Source of the DNA: Membranipora membranacea
Taxonomy: Eukaryota; Bryozoa; Gymnolaemata; Cheilostomatida; Membraniporidae
DNA: 64,000 nucleotides
Assembly (NCBI GenBank): GCA_914767715.1
Contig: OU612072.1
Coordinates: 18,540,001-18,604,000, forward strand
Reading direction: 5' to 3'
Part shown: in pieces, positions 36,601 through 45,191 of the stretch
Position numbering within the stretch: the first letter of the stretch is position 1
Layout: each line of letters opens with the position of its first letter
Program-made: the position numbers and the translations under genes
Notes under the pieces: model-generated
Seen by the model: the letters and a program-made list of their open reading frames with translations, nothing else
Database searches by the model: none
Told to the model about the DNA's origin: nothing

Positions 36601-38706
36601 AACTACAGAGGAAAAAGGACGGAAGCAGTGACCCTAATAAATTCCAAAACTGGAAGACAAATGCCGGCCAAATGATCACCAGCATTCTTGCTTGACTCGG
36701 CCGAGAGTTGCGTGCTCATATGCATCACAGCTTCTCACAAGCACAAACCTCCGCAGCCGGCAATAAATTTTTGTTGGTGTCAGCTGAGGTTTAGTCTTAA
36801 TAATGGCTATTAGTATACAACCCAGTCTAGGCCACAAAATAACGTATCTGAACCCTTTATTTAGACAGCCAGAGAAGTTTTTGAATTAATGAGCAGCAAC
36901 AATCCCAATGACTAAAAAATTCATCTGTAAGGAGACATTGTCAATTAAACAGAAATCACTGTTTAGTGTGCTGCAGTATCTTGAGAAGTATAGAGATGTC
37001 TGCATGGCTCCGCCTTGATAGAAGCTGAAATAGTTGTTATGAGAATTATTAACTATTGAATAAAAATAATGTAAATGTAACAATGAGAATAATAATAATG
37101 ATAATTACAGGAATTGTAATTTACAAATACTACTCGAATTGACATTCACTGTTGACGCCGATATCACCTTGATAAACTCAAAAACTCAAAAGGCCTTACC
37201 GTCATTGGCAAAATTAAGTTTTGCCACGGTATTTCATTTTCCAGTAGTTGGAGATTATTATTAGAGTCACTGCTTCCATCCTTTTTCCTCTGTAGGTTTT
37301 CATCATTACATGTAGTTCCATTTTCTCAGATGATGATGTGTTATGGTTTGCTTTATTATAACAATCATCGTATCAACAGGCGATAAGATTGGAGTGGTAC
37401 ATGAAAATGAACATTTTAAATTCTATTGTGAGCTGACATGTAGTATGAAAAAAGCTTTGTAAACGTTTTCTTGTCCTGCACTTTGGTGGGCGATAGATGG
37501 TATGCAGGTGAGAGGATATCTTTGCACAGTTAAAAACAACACGACTAAAAAGAGGATGGTCTTCATTATTAGCAGTTTTGTTAAAAAAACAGTTTTAGAC
37601 ATCTCAGTAATAACTTCGTTTTTTTACACTGCTGTTTCTGTGTATAGGTCGGGAAAGCAATTGACATTAACTGTTGACGCCAATATCACATCGATAAACT
37701 CAAAGAACCTTACCGGCATTGGCAAAATTAAGTTTGGCCACGGTAAAGGCCTTTAGATTCAGACTACAGTACCAAAGTATAATAATTTTAAGTTATTGTA
37801 ACATACCCTTGCTTCATCATACATACTCAGGAACAACAGCTATCTGTAGTTTGCATGCTCATTTAACAGCAAATATCTATTCTTCCTGGTGAGGCGACAA
37901 TAAAATTAGCAATCCGATTTGAGCAGACTGGTTGTGTTCAGTCACAACTAGGAATAATTTTAAAGAAAAAAATGATGATGGTCGTGGTGCTGGTGCTTAA
38001 ACCTGGCTCATCCAAAAAAAATATTTATGATCTTGTGTTACAGGTATTCTTTACATTTTTATAGAAGTGATGGAAGTGCTGAGGGTAAATGGCTGTATTT
38101 ATTTCAATATTTATTGGCTGATGACTGTCTCTTATTATAAAAAAGGTCAGGTTCTGGAGACAATTAATGAATACTATCTCGTGCGGAAAGGTCTTTTACA
38201 AACACTCACCAATTTTCTTTGTGTTTGAATAATAAGGGGCTGGACAGGGGCTGATATCATGCCCAGCGTCCTTTGATTGTTCACATTATTTCATTGATGG
38301 ATATATAGTAAACTTTGACTCACTGCACAAACAAATTACGTCATGTCCCGCTATTTAAGTGGGACAGTATTGAATGCTATTAGCCTGTCTAGGTTGTATA
38401 TTAAGTCTATGGGTATAACATAATTGTTTGTACTTTCCGTAGAGTTTAAAGGTATATTATTGATCTGGTGCTGCCCAGTCCAATAAGAAAAAGGATATTA
38501 CATAGGCCTACATTTAGTACAGATTCTTTCACATCTTGAATGCCCACCTTTGTCTTGTCAAGATCTTTCCATTTTGTGCTAGCCTGAGTTAAAGTCGAAG
38601 ACTTTTCCGTCGAGATGGCTCCGTATTCAGCAAGTATTTCAATCAACTCCTCACCCGGTGATGCAATTTTGGTGTAGTCCTTGTCGGAGCTCACTTTTGG
38701 ACCCAT
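27660..38706 (-). CDS. Ankyrin-repeat / caspase-domain fusion protein (1,337 aa, eight exons)
   Basis: Predicted minus-strand exons: 38706-38512, 34664-32229, 31940-31833, 31561-31455, 31282-30994, 30649-30434, 29118-28886, 28089-27660. All junctions are GT-AG and phases match, giving 1,338 codons with TAA at 27660-27662. Residues 1-65 are an unassigned N-terminus; about 70-860 hold some 16 ankyrin repeats; about 950-1337 are a caspase fold. The caspase part has the first strand (GKALILCNM), catalytic His1081 in VMAHGD, Cys1124 in SFCRGR (usual QACRG) and small-subunit-like segments in exons 7-8. The 43-residue His-Cys spacing matches caspases. Ankyrin repeats bind proteins; a likely role is a ligand-gated or scaffolded cysteine protease in cell death or immunity, which is inference. 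The link of exon 1 to exon 2 across a 3.8-kb repeat-filled intron is the weakest join. Confidence 0.75.
28240..28575. mobile_element. Foldback element in intron 7 of the ankyrin-caspase gene
   Basis: Two arms of about 160 bases are mirror copies: 'gaagtgattgtgaagga', 'ggagttctcagtct', 'aggttcatcaac', 'ctcattttcactcaa' and 'ggaaggtact' or their complements. A ~20-base loop near 28400 separates them. Non-coding and MITE-like. Confidence 0.75.
29340..29482 (-). mobile_element. tRNA-derived SINE-like copy in intron 6 of the ankyrin-caspase gene
   Basis: The minus strand reads 'ggaggtggctcagttggtta' (A box) and 'ttggctcgaatcccac' (B box) with tRNA-like spacing and a long anticodon arm. It continues into a non-tRNA tail. 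The acceptor stem is not complementary, so it is a SINE head or tRNA relic rather than a working tRNA gene. Confidence 0.45.
29566..30320. mobile_element. Foldback element in intron 6 of the ankyrin-caspase gene
   Basis: Arms 29566-29872 and 30053-30320 are inverted copies (for example 'agacaaatcagcaacaccat' at the left against its complement at the right, and 'gcataagtcatg' against 'catgacttatgc') around a ~180-base spacer. The left arm has a triplicated 'aagcagggttccc' (29579-29615) that the right arm lacks. The reading frames across it are mirror artefacts. Confidence 0.75.
32229..34664 (-). other. Exon 2 of the ankyrin-caspase gene: ~16 ankyrin repeats
   Basis: A single 2,436-base exon (812 codons) starts right after an acceptor ('cattccatag') and ends at donor 'gaaaag|gtatgt'. 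The in-frame stop just upstream is the acceptor itself, so a preceding exon is required. Repeats follow GxTALHxA...LL. Long repeats such as GNTALHAAVRAQRLDIVEFL alternate with compact ones such as GTALHDARGRELAQLLL, GTALHVAAHAEMATLLL, GTALHEAKDRDVMALLI and GTALHRASNMETAQILV, which lack part of the inter-helix segment. The last repeats (GNTPLMYAISSG, GNSPLHYAAILGE) are regular. Confidence 0.85.
34964..34976 (+). repeat. Poly-G tract (13 G)
   Basis: An uninterrupted G run in intron 1 of the ankyrin-caspase gene. C runs of similar length occur at 47645-47658, 54413-54424 and 63982-63995. They are homopolymers that can form G-quadruplexes and are prone to length error. Confidence 0.8.
35350..35745. 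mobile_element. Non-autonomous hAT-like element with 8-bp target-site duplication
   Basis: The element begins 'cagtggcgtatatt' and ends 'aatatacgcccctg', an imperfect terminal inverted repeat. It is flanked by the 8-bp direct repeat 'ccatagac' at 35342-35349 and 35746-35753. An 8-bp duplication and CAGTGGCG-type ends are typical of the hAT superfamily. The 396-base body has no transposase. It holds a tRNA-like stretch at 35389-35470 ('tagctcagtgtgtaaagcg', 'gtgggttcgaatcccatc') and a GC-rich palindromic part near 35620-35690. It lies in intron 1 of the ankyrin-caspase gene and splits the terminus of the foldback that follows. Confidence 0.8.
35746..38415. mobile_element. 2.7-kb foldback element in intron 1 of the ankyrin-caspase gene
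   Basis: Left arm 35746 to about 36650 is mirrored by 38415 to about 37655. Good blocks are the 'gtgcagtgagtca' region, 'aggggctggacaggggctga', 'tgcatgctcatttaacagca' and 'caattgacatt..ctgttgacgcc'. The innermost part of the left arm (about 36560-36645) is mirrored at 37255-37345. A ~100-base segment near the inner right arm is duplicated (37138-37250 and 37660-37750). The terminus reads 'ccatagac.taatata'. Non-coding and non-autonomous; its frames are short mirror artefacts. Confidence 0.7.
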
Positions 38707-39049
38707 TTGTATTCAAAGCCTTCGATGGCTGTCACTTCATGATCAAACGTTACCCTAGCTGAAAAATTAACACAAAGACATTAAGCCACTGTAAAACTTA
38801 TCCAAAAGTCAGAGCCCTTGTCCATGTAAATTTTCTGGGGGCTGAACGAACCCTGACATTTCAATGGGTAACAAAGCGTTTCGCTGTATGGTTTCTGTAC
38901 CAATTTTTATCAGGATCATAAGGATGAAAAAAGTAATTTATTTAAGTTTATGTCAGCTAGATTATTGTGTTCATGAGGGGTTCATGAATGTGTAGAGTGA
39001 AAGTGTGTACACCCTATGGTGCATTGCATGGTTGGGGCTGTGAAATCAA

Positions 39050-39130
39050 TCTAGAATGCTTCCTCAGTGTGACTCGAACTGAGGACTCCTTATGTAATGA
39101 TCGCTTGGCAGTGAATCGCAATTAAGTCAA
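39050..39130 (-). other. tRNA-like relic
   Basis: The minus strand contains 'agttcgagtcacactgagg', a B-box match, downstream of a weak A-box region. No closed cloverleaf was found. It is probably a SINE relic. Confidence 0.2.
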
Positions 39131-39480
39131 CTCATCATACCTTATAAAGAAAATTTTGATGGTGCAAGAAGCCCGCTTTTCACTACTCAAGAGTTGTGAA
39201 CTCACATCTCATAAGCTCTTTCCAACCAACCACTCCACTGCCACCCTAGCGTATGGGTTGAGGTTGGCCAGTGTCAATAGTCTTAGATGGTTGATGGTGG
39301 ACATTGACTCAGTCCATTGCACAAATTTATGCAGTTCTGAATGGGCAATAAAAACTGTCGGTGGCGAAGGGTGAAGTGCGAAGGGCGAAGTGTTGCAGGT
39401 GCTGTTTGGGCTACGTCTTACAGCGCTCAAAGCCTCAACGGCATTGTTCTAAAATACAATCCAGCATTGTTATACCCATT

Positions 39481-40200
39481 ACAAAATAAAGTACAGTTGT
39501 AAAATACCCTTAACCAGTGGTTCCTACATATTGTAGCAGCGATTGGATTGTGTATACCCACAAATGAGTGTAGCAAAGGTGGAGAACTGAGGCTACCATA
39601 CACGTTCCCCAACCATCGATCCAACCATCCAACCGACCATCCAACATATAATCAGACAGGCATGCAAATTTTACCTGCCATTGTACTCCTTTGTTCACCA
39701 AACAAAAGGCCTTTTGTTATACAAGTCTCATAGGTGTCTTGGGACATGCTTGAAGACAGACTCCCAATCATAGGCCCTCAGGGCCTAACCAACGGGGTCT
39801 TTTAGAACTATACTTTATTTTGTAATGCCTATCTACAAATAAATATTTTTCTTTTTCTTTTTAAGACATGTCCACTACAAAATAAAGTACAGTTGTAAAA
39901 TACCCTTTACAAGTGGTTCCTGCATATTGTAGCATAGGGTGGATTGTGTATACCCACAAATGAGTGTAGCAAAAGTGGAGAACTGAGGCTAGCATACACG
40001 TTCCCCAGCCATTGATCACACACACCCAATATGCATTCAGACAAGCAAACTTTGCCTGCCATTGTACTCCTTTGTTCACCAAACAAAAGGCCTTTTGTTA
40101 AACAACTCTCATAGGTGTCTTGGGACATGTCTCCCAGACATCGGCCCCCAGGGGCCAGGGCCTACATACTACAGCATAAGTAGACTTTATTTTGTAATGT
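39481..40200 (+). repeat. Two direct copies of a ~396-bp unit
   Basis: 'acaaaataaagtacagttgt' begins copies at 39481 and 39877. Both continue through 'cccacaaatgagtgtagcaa', 'tggagaactgaggct', 'acacgttcccca', 'ccattgtactcctttgttca' and 'ggtgtcttgggacatg', and end with 'actttattttgtaatg'. The unit sits directly 5' of a reverse transcriptase relic, so it may be a retrotransposon 5' or monomer-type repeat. It is non-coding. Confidence 0.75.
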
Positions 40201-40219
40201 CCCGTTCAGCACCTGCATC

Positions 40220-41171
40220 ACACGACGGTCTCAGAACATCCTAGCGTTTCATTGGGCTACAAACTTAAAATATGTCTTAGCATGGGACACGGAACTGGAC
40301 TTGTTCTGTATAAACTGGATTGAGGAATGGCTCCATCGACAAAGCTCTGTGGTCTCAGTGAATGGACTCCTCTCAAAGGAGTTCCATGTGAAGTCTGGGG
40401 TTCCACAGGGCTCCGTTTTTGGGCCTCTTCTCTTTATACTGTACGTAAATGATAACTCAGAGGATATTAAAAACAGTGACTGTCGATTATATGCAGACGA
40501 TACCATCCTAAGCTCTGCCTCTGATCCAAATCTAATTCAGGATGACATAAATAAATTATATATCTGGGCAGGGAAATGGGGAATGAAGTTCAACAACCTT
40601 TAATGCTGTCATCTCCAATTTGGATCAGAAATCCCCACCCATACTTTTTTCTGGGATATGAACCGATTCCAGCTTCCGTCTCTGTTAAATATCTAGGTGT
40701 GCATATTGATTACAACCTAAAATGGAACACACATATATCTAAGGTAGCTGCCAAAGCAAACAGGTCACTTGGAATGGTAAAAAGACACTTGAAACAGGCC
40801 CAAAGAAAACAAAGCTCATTGCTTTCAAGACCATGGTGAAACCCATTTTAGAATATGCATGCCTAGTGTGGTTGCCACACACAGCAGGTCTTACAAATAC
40901 CATTGAGAAGGTTCAAAACAATGCCCTCCGATGGATTTACAGGTTAAATAAAACTGATAGCATAACTGAATGCCGTAACTTAAATAACATTGAATCTCTA
41001 GCTGATAGGGGAGCGGAGTTAGACACCCTCTTCCTACGCAAAGTGGAGGCAGGGCTATTTGAAATAAAATTGAATAAATGCATAAGGTTCTCATCCAAAA
41101 CAAGCAACACTAGTAGGCAACACCATAAGCTGGGTCCATCGTACCAATGCATGGAAATTTTCGTACTTTAA
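40220..41171 (+). pseudogene. Broken non-LTR retrotransposon reverse transcriptase
   Basis: Three frames in order. 40301-40603 has WIEEWLHRQSSVVSVNG, GVPQGSVFGPLLFILYVND (motif B) and CRLYADDTIL (intact YADD). 40576-40839 has ASVSVKYLGVHIDYNLKWN and the following helix. 40833-41171 has MVKPILEYACLVWLPHTA and IEKVQNNALRWIYRL. At least two frameshifts separate them, and the 5' half of the element is missing. It resembles CR1/L2/RTE-like RT tails. It is recent enough that motifs are intact but it is not functional as it stands. Confidence 0.8.
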
Positions 41172-41179
41172 TCGAATTA

Positions 41180-42880
41180 AGGACCAAGTGAAGGTCTACT
41201 TCCCCCCTTAACCCTCTTAACAACATCAATGACTGGTGTCTGGCCTGTATCTGGCCTGCTGCTGATGTGTGTGATTATATTTTTTTTTCCCTAATCCTGG
41301 CATTAAACTGTGTAACCATGCTTACATGTGAGTATAAACACTATATGTTCAATAGGTACTAATGGTGACCATACCATTCTCCCTGTGGTGACTCACATTC
41401 TGACAACATCTCTCCCCTCAAGTTACCCCCAATGGTCATAAAACTGGTTTAATATCCTATATGCCTTGAACTGGCTCCTAGGATTAATTGGGAAGTAAGT
41501 AAGTATGTCCACCACTATCTATGATGAGTAATTGCCAATTGGCTGTTGGTGTTATGCAAGGCATTAAGTAGAGCCAGGGAGAATGACAGCTGGTATCTAC
41601 TTTCAAGTGATCAATGTATTAAATCGACAAACCAGATGAAGTTTAACCAAATTCTGCCTCTTGACCCAAACTATACAATATGCAATTGCATTAATTCAGA
41701 GACAAATGGCTACACAAAAAGATTTTTTTTATTCATTTCATTTGTAAAACCGGAAATTATTGCAAATTGATATAGTGTGCTCACTGTTACACCCTATGAT
41801 CCAATTGGAACTGCTCTCTCAACTATCATCCAATCATGGCAGTTAACACAAGCTGAGTATGTCAATCTCCATGCAAGGGCGGGTACTAAAACAAGAAGGG
41901 AGGTTGTACCAGACATGCATTGATTGATCACCTCAATTATGAGTCACGGAGATTTTTGTTTTTACAAGATGATTAGTTGTGCAAGCCCTATCTTTCTCAA
42001 GGTTTAATTCACAATCAGCCTGTGTCAGCAAGCTTGTCAGAAACAGGCTAGTTCACATGTCAAGTGTTTGTTCATGTCAACAAAATTTTGCCTGCTGTGG
42101 TGTGATCAGGATTCAGAGTGAGACTCCTGAGAGACCTTGAGCAGGGAGGGAGAATGGCTCTCCCTCCCTGCTTTGAGTCATGGCCCTTTGGACTTACTTA
42201 CAATACATGCCTTTACTTATCCAATTTTCAGTATCAACCGTTTTAGGGTGGTTGATTCTGGACATTGGCAAAGTAAAAGTCACAGGGGCGGCCCATGTCT
42301 AGAGTGATCATGATTAGAAGTGTGACTGAGGCGAGAGGAGGACTTGAAGAATCTCCTACACCACAGCTACGCTTGAGTCCAATTGAATCACTACATACTC
42401 CTGGCACCAACGTCGTGCCTGTATTGTGCCCGCATGTCCAGTATCAAGGGTATTACCCATTGCACCAACAGTGCATTACAACCCAGTAAAACAGTCACAA
42501 TCACATTGAGCTTCTGAAATTCACACAGTCATCCCACTGGCTGTAGCTATTTGACCAGTGAATAATGGGATCTATGATGCTCAATTTGGTGAAATGAGTA
42601 ATGAAGAAATACGTCTTGTTGATTGCCACTATTACTTGTGACATGAATAATGAGATGAATAATCATGAAAGGGTCCTCCAAGCACTGGTTTGGCTTAGAG
42701 TGTAAGTATGATAGTGATGGTGCCAAGTGTATCCCCTGAATAGCCAACACAACATCTTATTATGGACTATAATGTACCCAGACATGTGGAAGTTGTCGAT
42801 CCATATTGATCCATATTGAACGTGAACATTGCCGTTTTCCCTGAACCAAGAAGTGTCTTTTCAGGTTCCTGGTTAGATAA
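41180..42880. other. No gene seen; contains a copy of the 22047/49630 repeat family
   Basis: No convincing frame. About 42600-42740 carries 'gcactggtttggcttagagt' followed by a 'gtatgatagtgatgg'-like string, also found near 49690-49760. The 3' part up to 43084 should hold the PARP1 promoter and 5' UTR. Confidence 0.35.
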
Positions 42881-43084
42881 CGATGGCGGTAAAATATTTG
42901 TACAAAACTAAAGAGAGGATTTGGCTGAGAACAGTGAGATGGCATTAAGGGTAGATAGCCCAGTTTTCTGCTTACTAGCTCCAGCGAATATCTGTTGCTG
43001 CTGTATTTTTTTTATTTTGTCTGACAGTACCAAGTGCATTCCTCTGTTCTTGCCCAGGATAAACCCTGCACACTTGATGACACG

Positions 43085-45191
43085 ATGTCTGACAGAGAGT
43101 TACCATTCAAGGCGGAGTATGCCAAGAGCGGTAGGGCTGGATGTAAGGCGTGTAAGGACACAATCGCTAAAGACTCGATGAGACTAGCATTGATGGTCCA
43201 GGTATGTATAATTTTAATTCATTTTTACAATCGATATACTCTTTGTGTTGTATTTGGCGAAGGGCATCAGAATTTAACAACAATACGATAATAATGTGGA
43301 AACAGAAATAAGGCTTTTGTACATGCACTTCTGTTACATGAAGTATCAGAGATGTCAATTGAATCGTACTCTCGTTGTGACAGCTACCTTACTACTCACT
43401 GTACCAATTTTGATCTAGTTTACCAGTATTGTTGTGTTTCGATCTGTCTTCTGTCTAATGCAAAAACTCATTGACAGGAGTGAGGCTTGAGATTATAATG
43501 ATAGCAAGCAATGCAAGATTCACCAATTTTTTTATATTGTTTTAGTCACCGTTCTTTGATGGGAAGCAGCCTAACTGGTTTCACTTTGCATGTTTTTGGC
43601 GGAGAGCCAAACCCGCTGACACTACAGAGTTTGCTGGTTTTGACAGCTTGAGGTGGGATGATCAGCAGAAGATTGTGAGCAAACTGGGAGGTGAGTCTGA
43701 TTTAACTGTACATGGTATTTCTTTCAATTTGAAAATCATTTTTTACCAAAACTAGATATCATAGCCAAACCTAGTATTGGAAATGGTAGTAGGAGATAAT
43801 GCCATTGAATAGAAATAAGTTTGATATCAAATTGTTTCTTTTGTAAGCAGCTATCGCTTCTTTTCTTCTTTTGTACATACAGGATTAATAAATACCTACC
43901 TACCGATAGCCATCAGCTGGCTGGAACAATAAGATTAACAAATGGATTTCAGTTACTTGTCACCAATAGGCTACCCTGCTGAGTTTAATTTGCGCACGCA
44001 CTGGCTTCACACACATCTTACAGGTTTTTCGTATTTCCTGAAGATACACAATGAAGAAACCTAGCTTTGCCTAATTTGACACATTCAATCATATGGAAAG
44101 TTATATTTTGCTCAGATATTGTCAATTTGAAAATAACACTTAGTGAATAGCAGTTCAGCTCTAACACAGCAATCATTCTCAAGAGCAGCTGTAGAAAGTT
44201 TGCTCAATCGTTCAGAGCGCTGGCCTTCCAGTCATGTGGCTACAGGGTTATGTTTGGCACCCACTAATGCTCTGATCTACCTACAATTAGAGAGCAAACA
44301 ATATTTTGCTGTCACCGATGCTTTTGGATATGGTTAGTGATAAGTCTCCACTTTCTTATTAAACCAACAGGTGGAGGAGGAGGAGGCGGGACATCATCTA
44401 AACATAAGGGCGGAGCTTCCTCTGCTGCTGATGCTAACGATGATCATAAGAACTTCACAGCTGAGTACGCTAAATCTGGTCAGAGTAAATGTAGAGGATG
44501 CGATGAGAAAATTAGTAAGGTGAGACTTGTCACTAATAGGGGGGCATGTTCTACATTCCCACAATGCAACTTTAACCTGGAAATCCCAGGAAGCTCTGGT
44601 AAAGCTCATACATATTTACGCTGTTGGGGTGCAATTTTCGGTTGCGCTCAGCAGACATGCGTTTTATGGTTAATGTCGCCTTATAGCACTGACCAGACAT
44701 CTGAGCCCCTCTGATATGCATTGTTCTCTTAGCTTTATCGCTTTAGTTGTCCCAGAATTAGATTCAGTGTATGAATTACACAATTTTTAGTGAGCATATC
44801 ACCTCAGGTAACAGGGCAAGCCTGCTGGGGTTAATACCGATCTGAATTGTCCAATAAATATGATTAAATGGATCTATATCTGTGACATGTAAACAACCTT
44901 CCAATGATGCAACTTTAACCTTGCGTTTCACTTAATGTCATGTCCATGTCGCATGTACCATCATATATCTCACTGGGAATTCCAGAACACTGCATTGTGG
45001 GATATGTATATATATATGGAGTGTCAGTACTATATTTACTTGTATATACAGGGAGATGCTAGACTGGCAGTGAAGGATTATTCTAGTCAGAGAGCAGTGA
45101 TGTACGGACCACAGAATCTCTGGTACCATGTTATGTGCTTCTCTACTAAAAGGGATGAAGTCGGATTTACTAAACAGATGAATCCTGATAA
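43085..45191 (+). other. PARP1: PARP1 exons 1-4: zinc fingers 1 and 2
   Basis: Zinc finger 1: Cys20, Cys23, His52, Cys55 within [15 protein letters not shown] and WFHFACFWR. Zinc finger 2: Cys128, Cys131, His163, Cys166 within [16 protein letters not shown] and LWYHVMCF. Spacing equals human PARP1 within a residue or two. A glycine-rich link (seven Gly at 88-94) joins them at the exon 2/3 border. The start is set at 43085 because it leaves nine residues before EYAKSGR, as in vertebrates. Exon 1 is open in frame upstream to an acceptor at 43027, so a longer N-terminus is possible. Confidence 0.9.
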
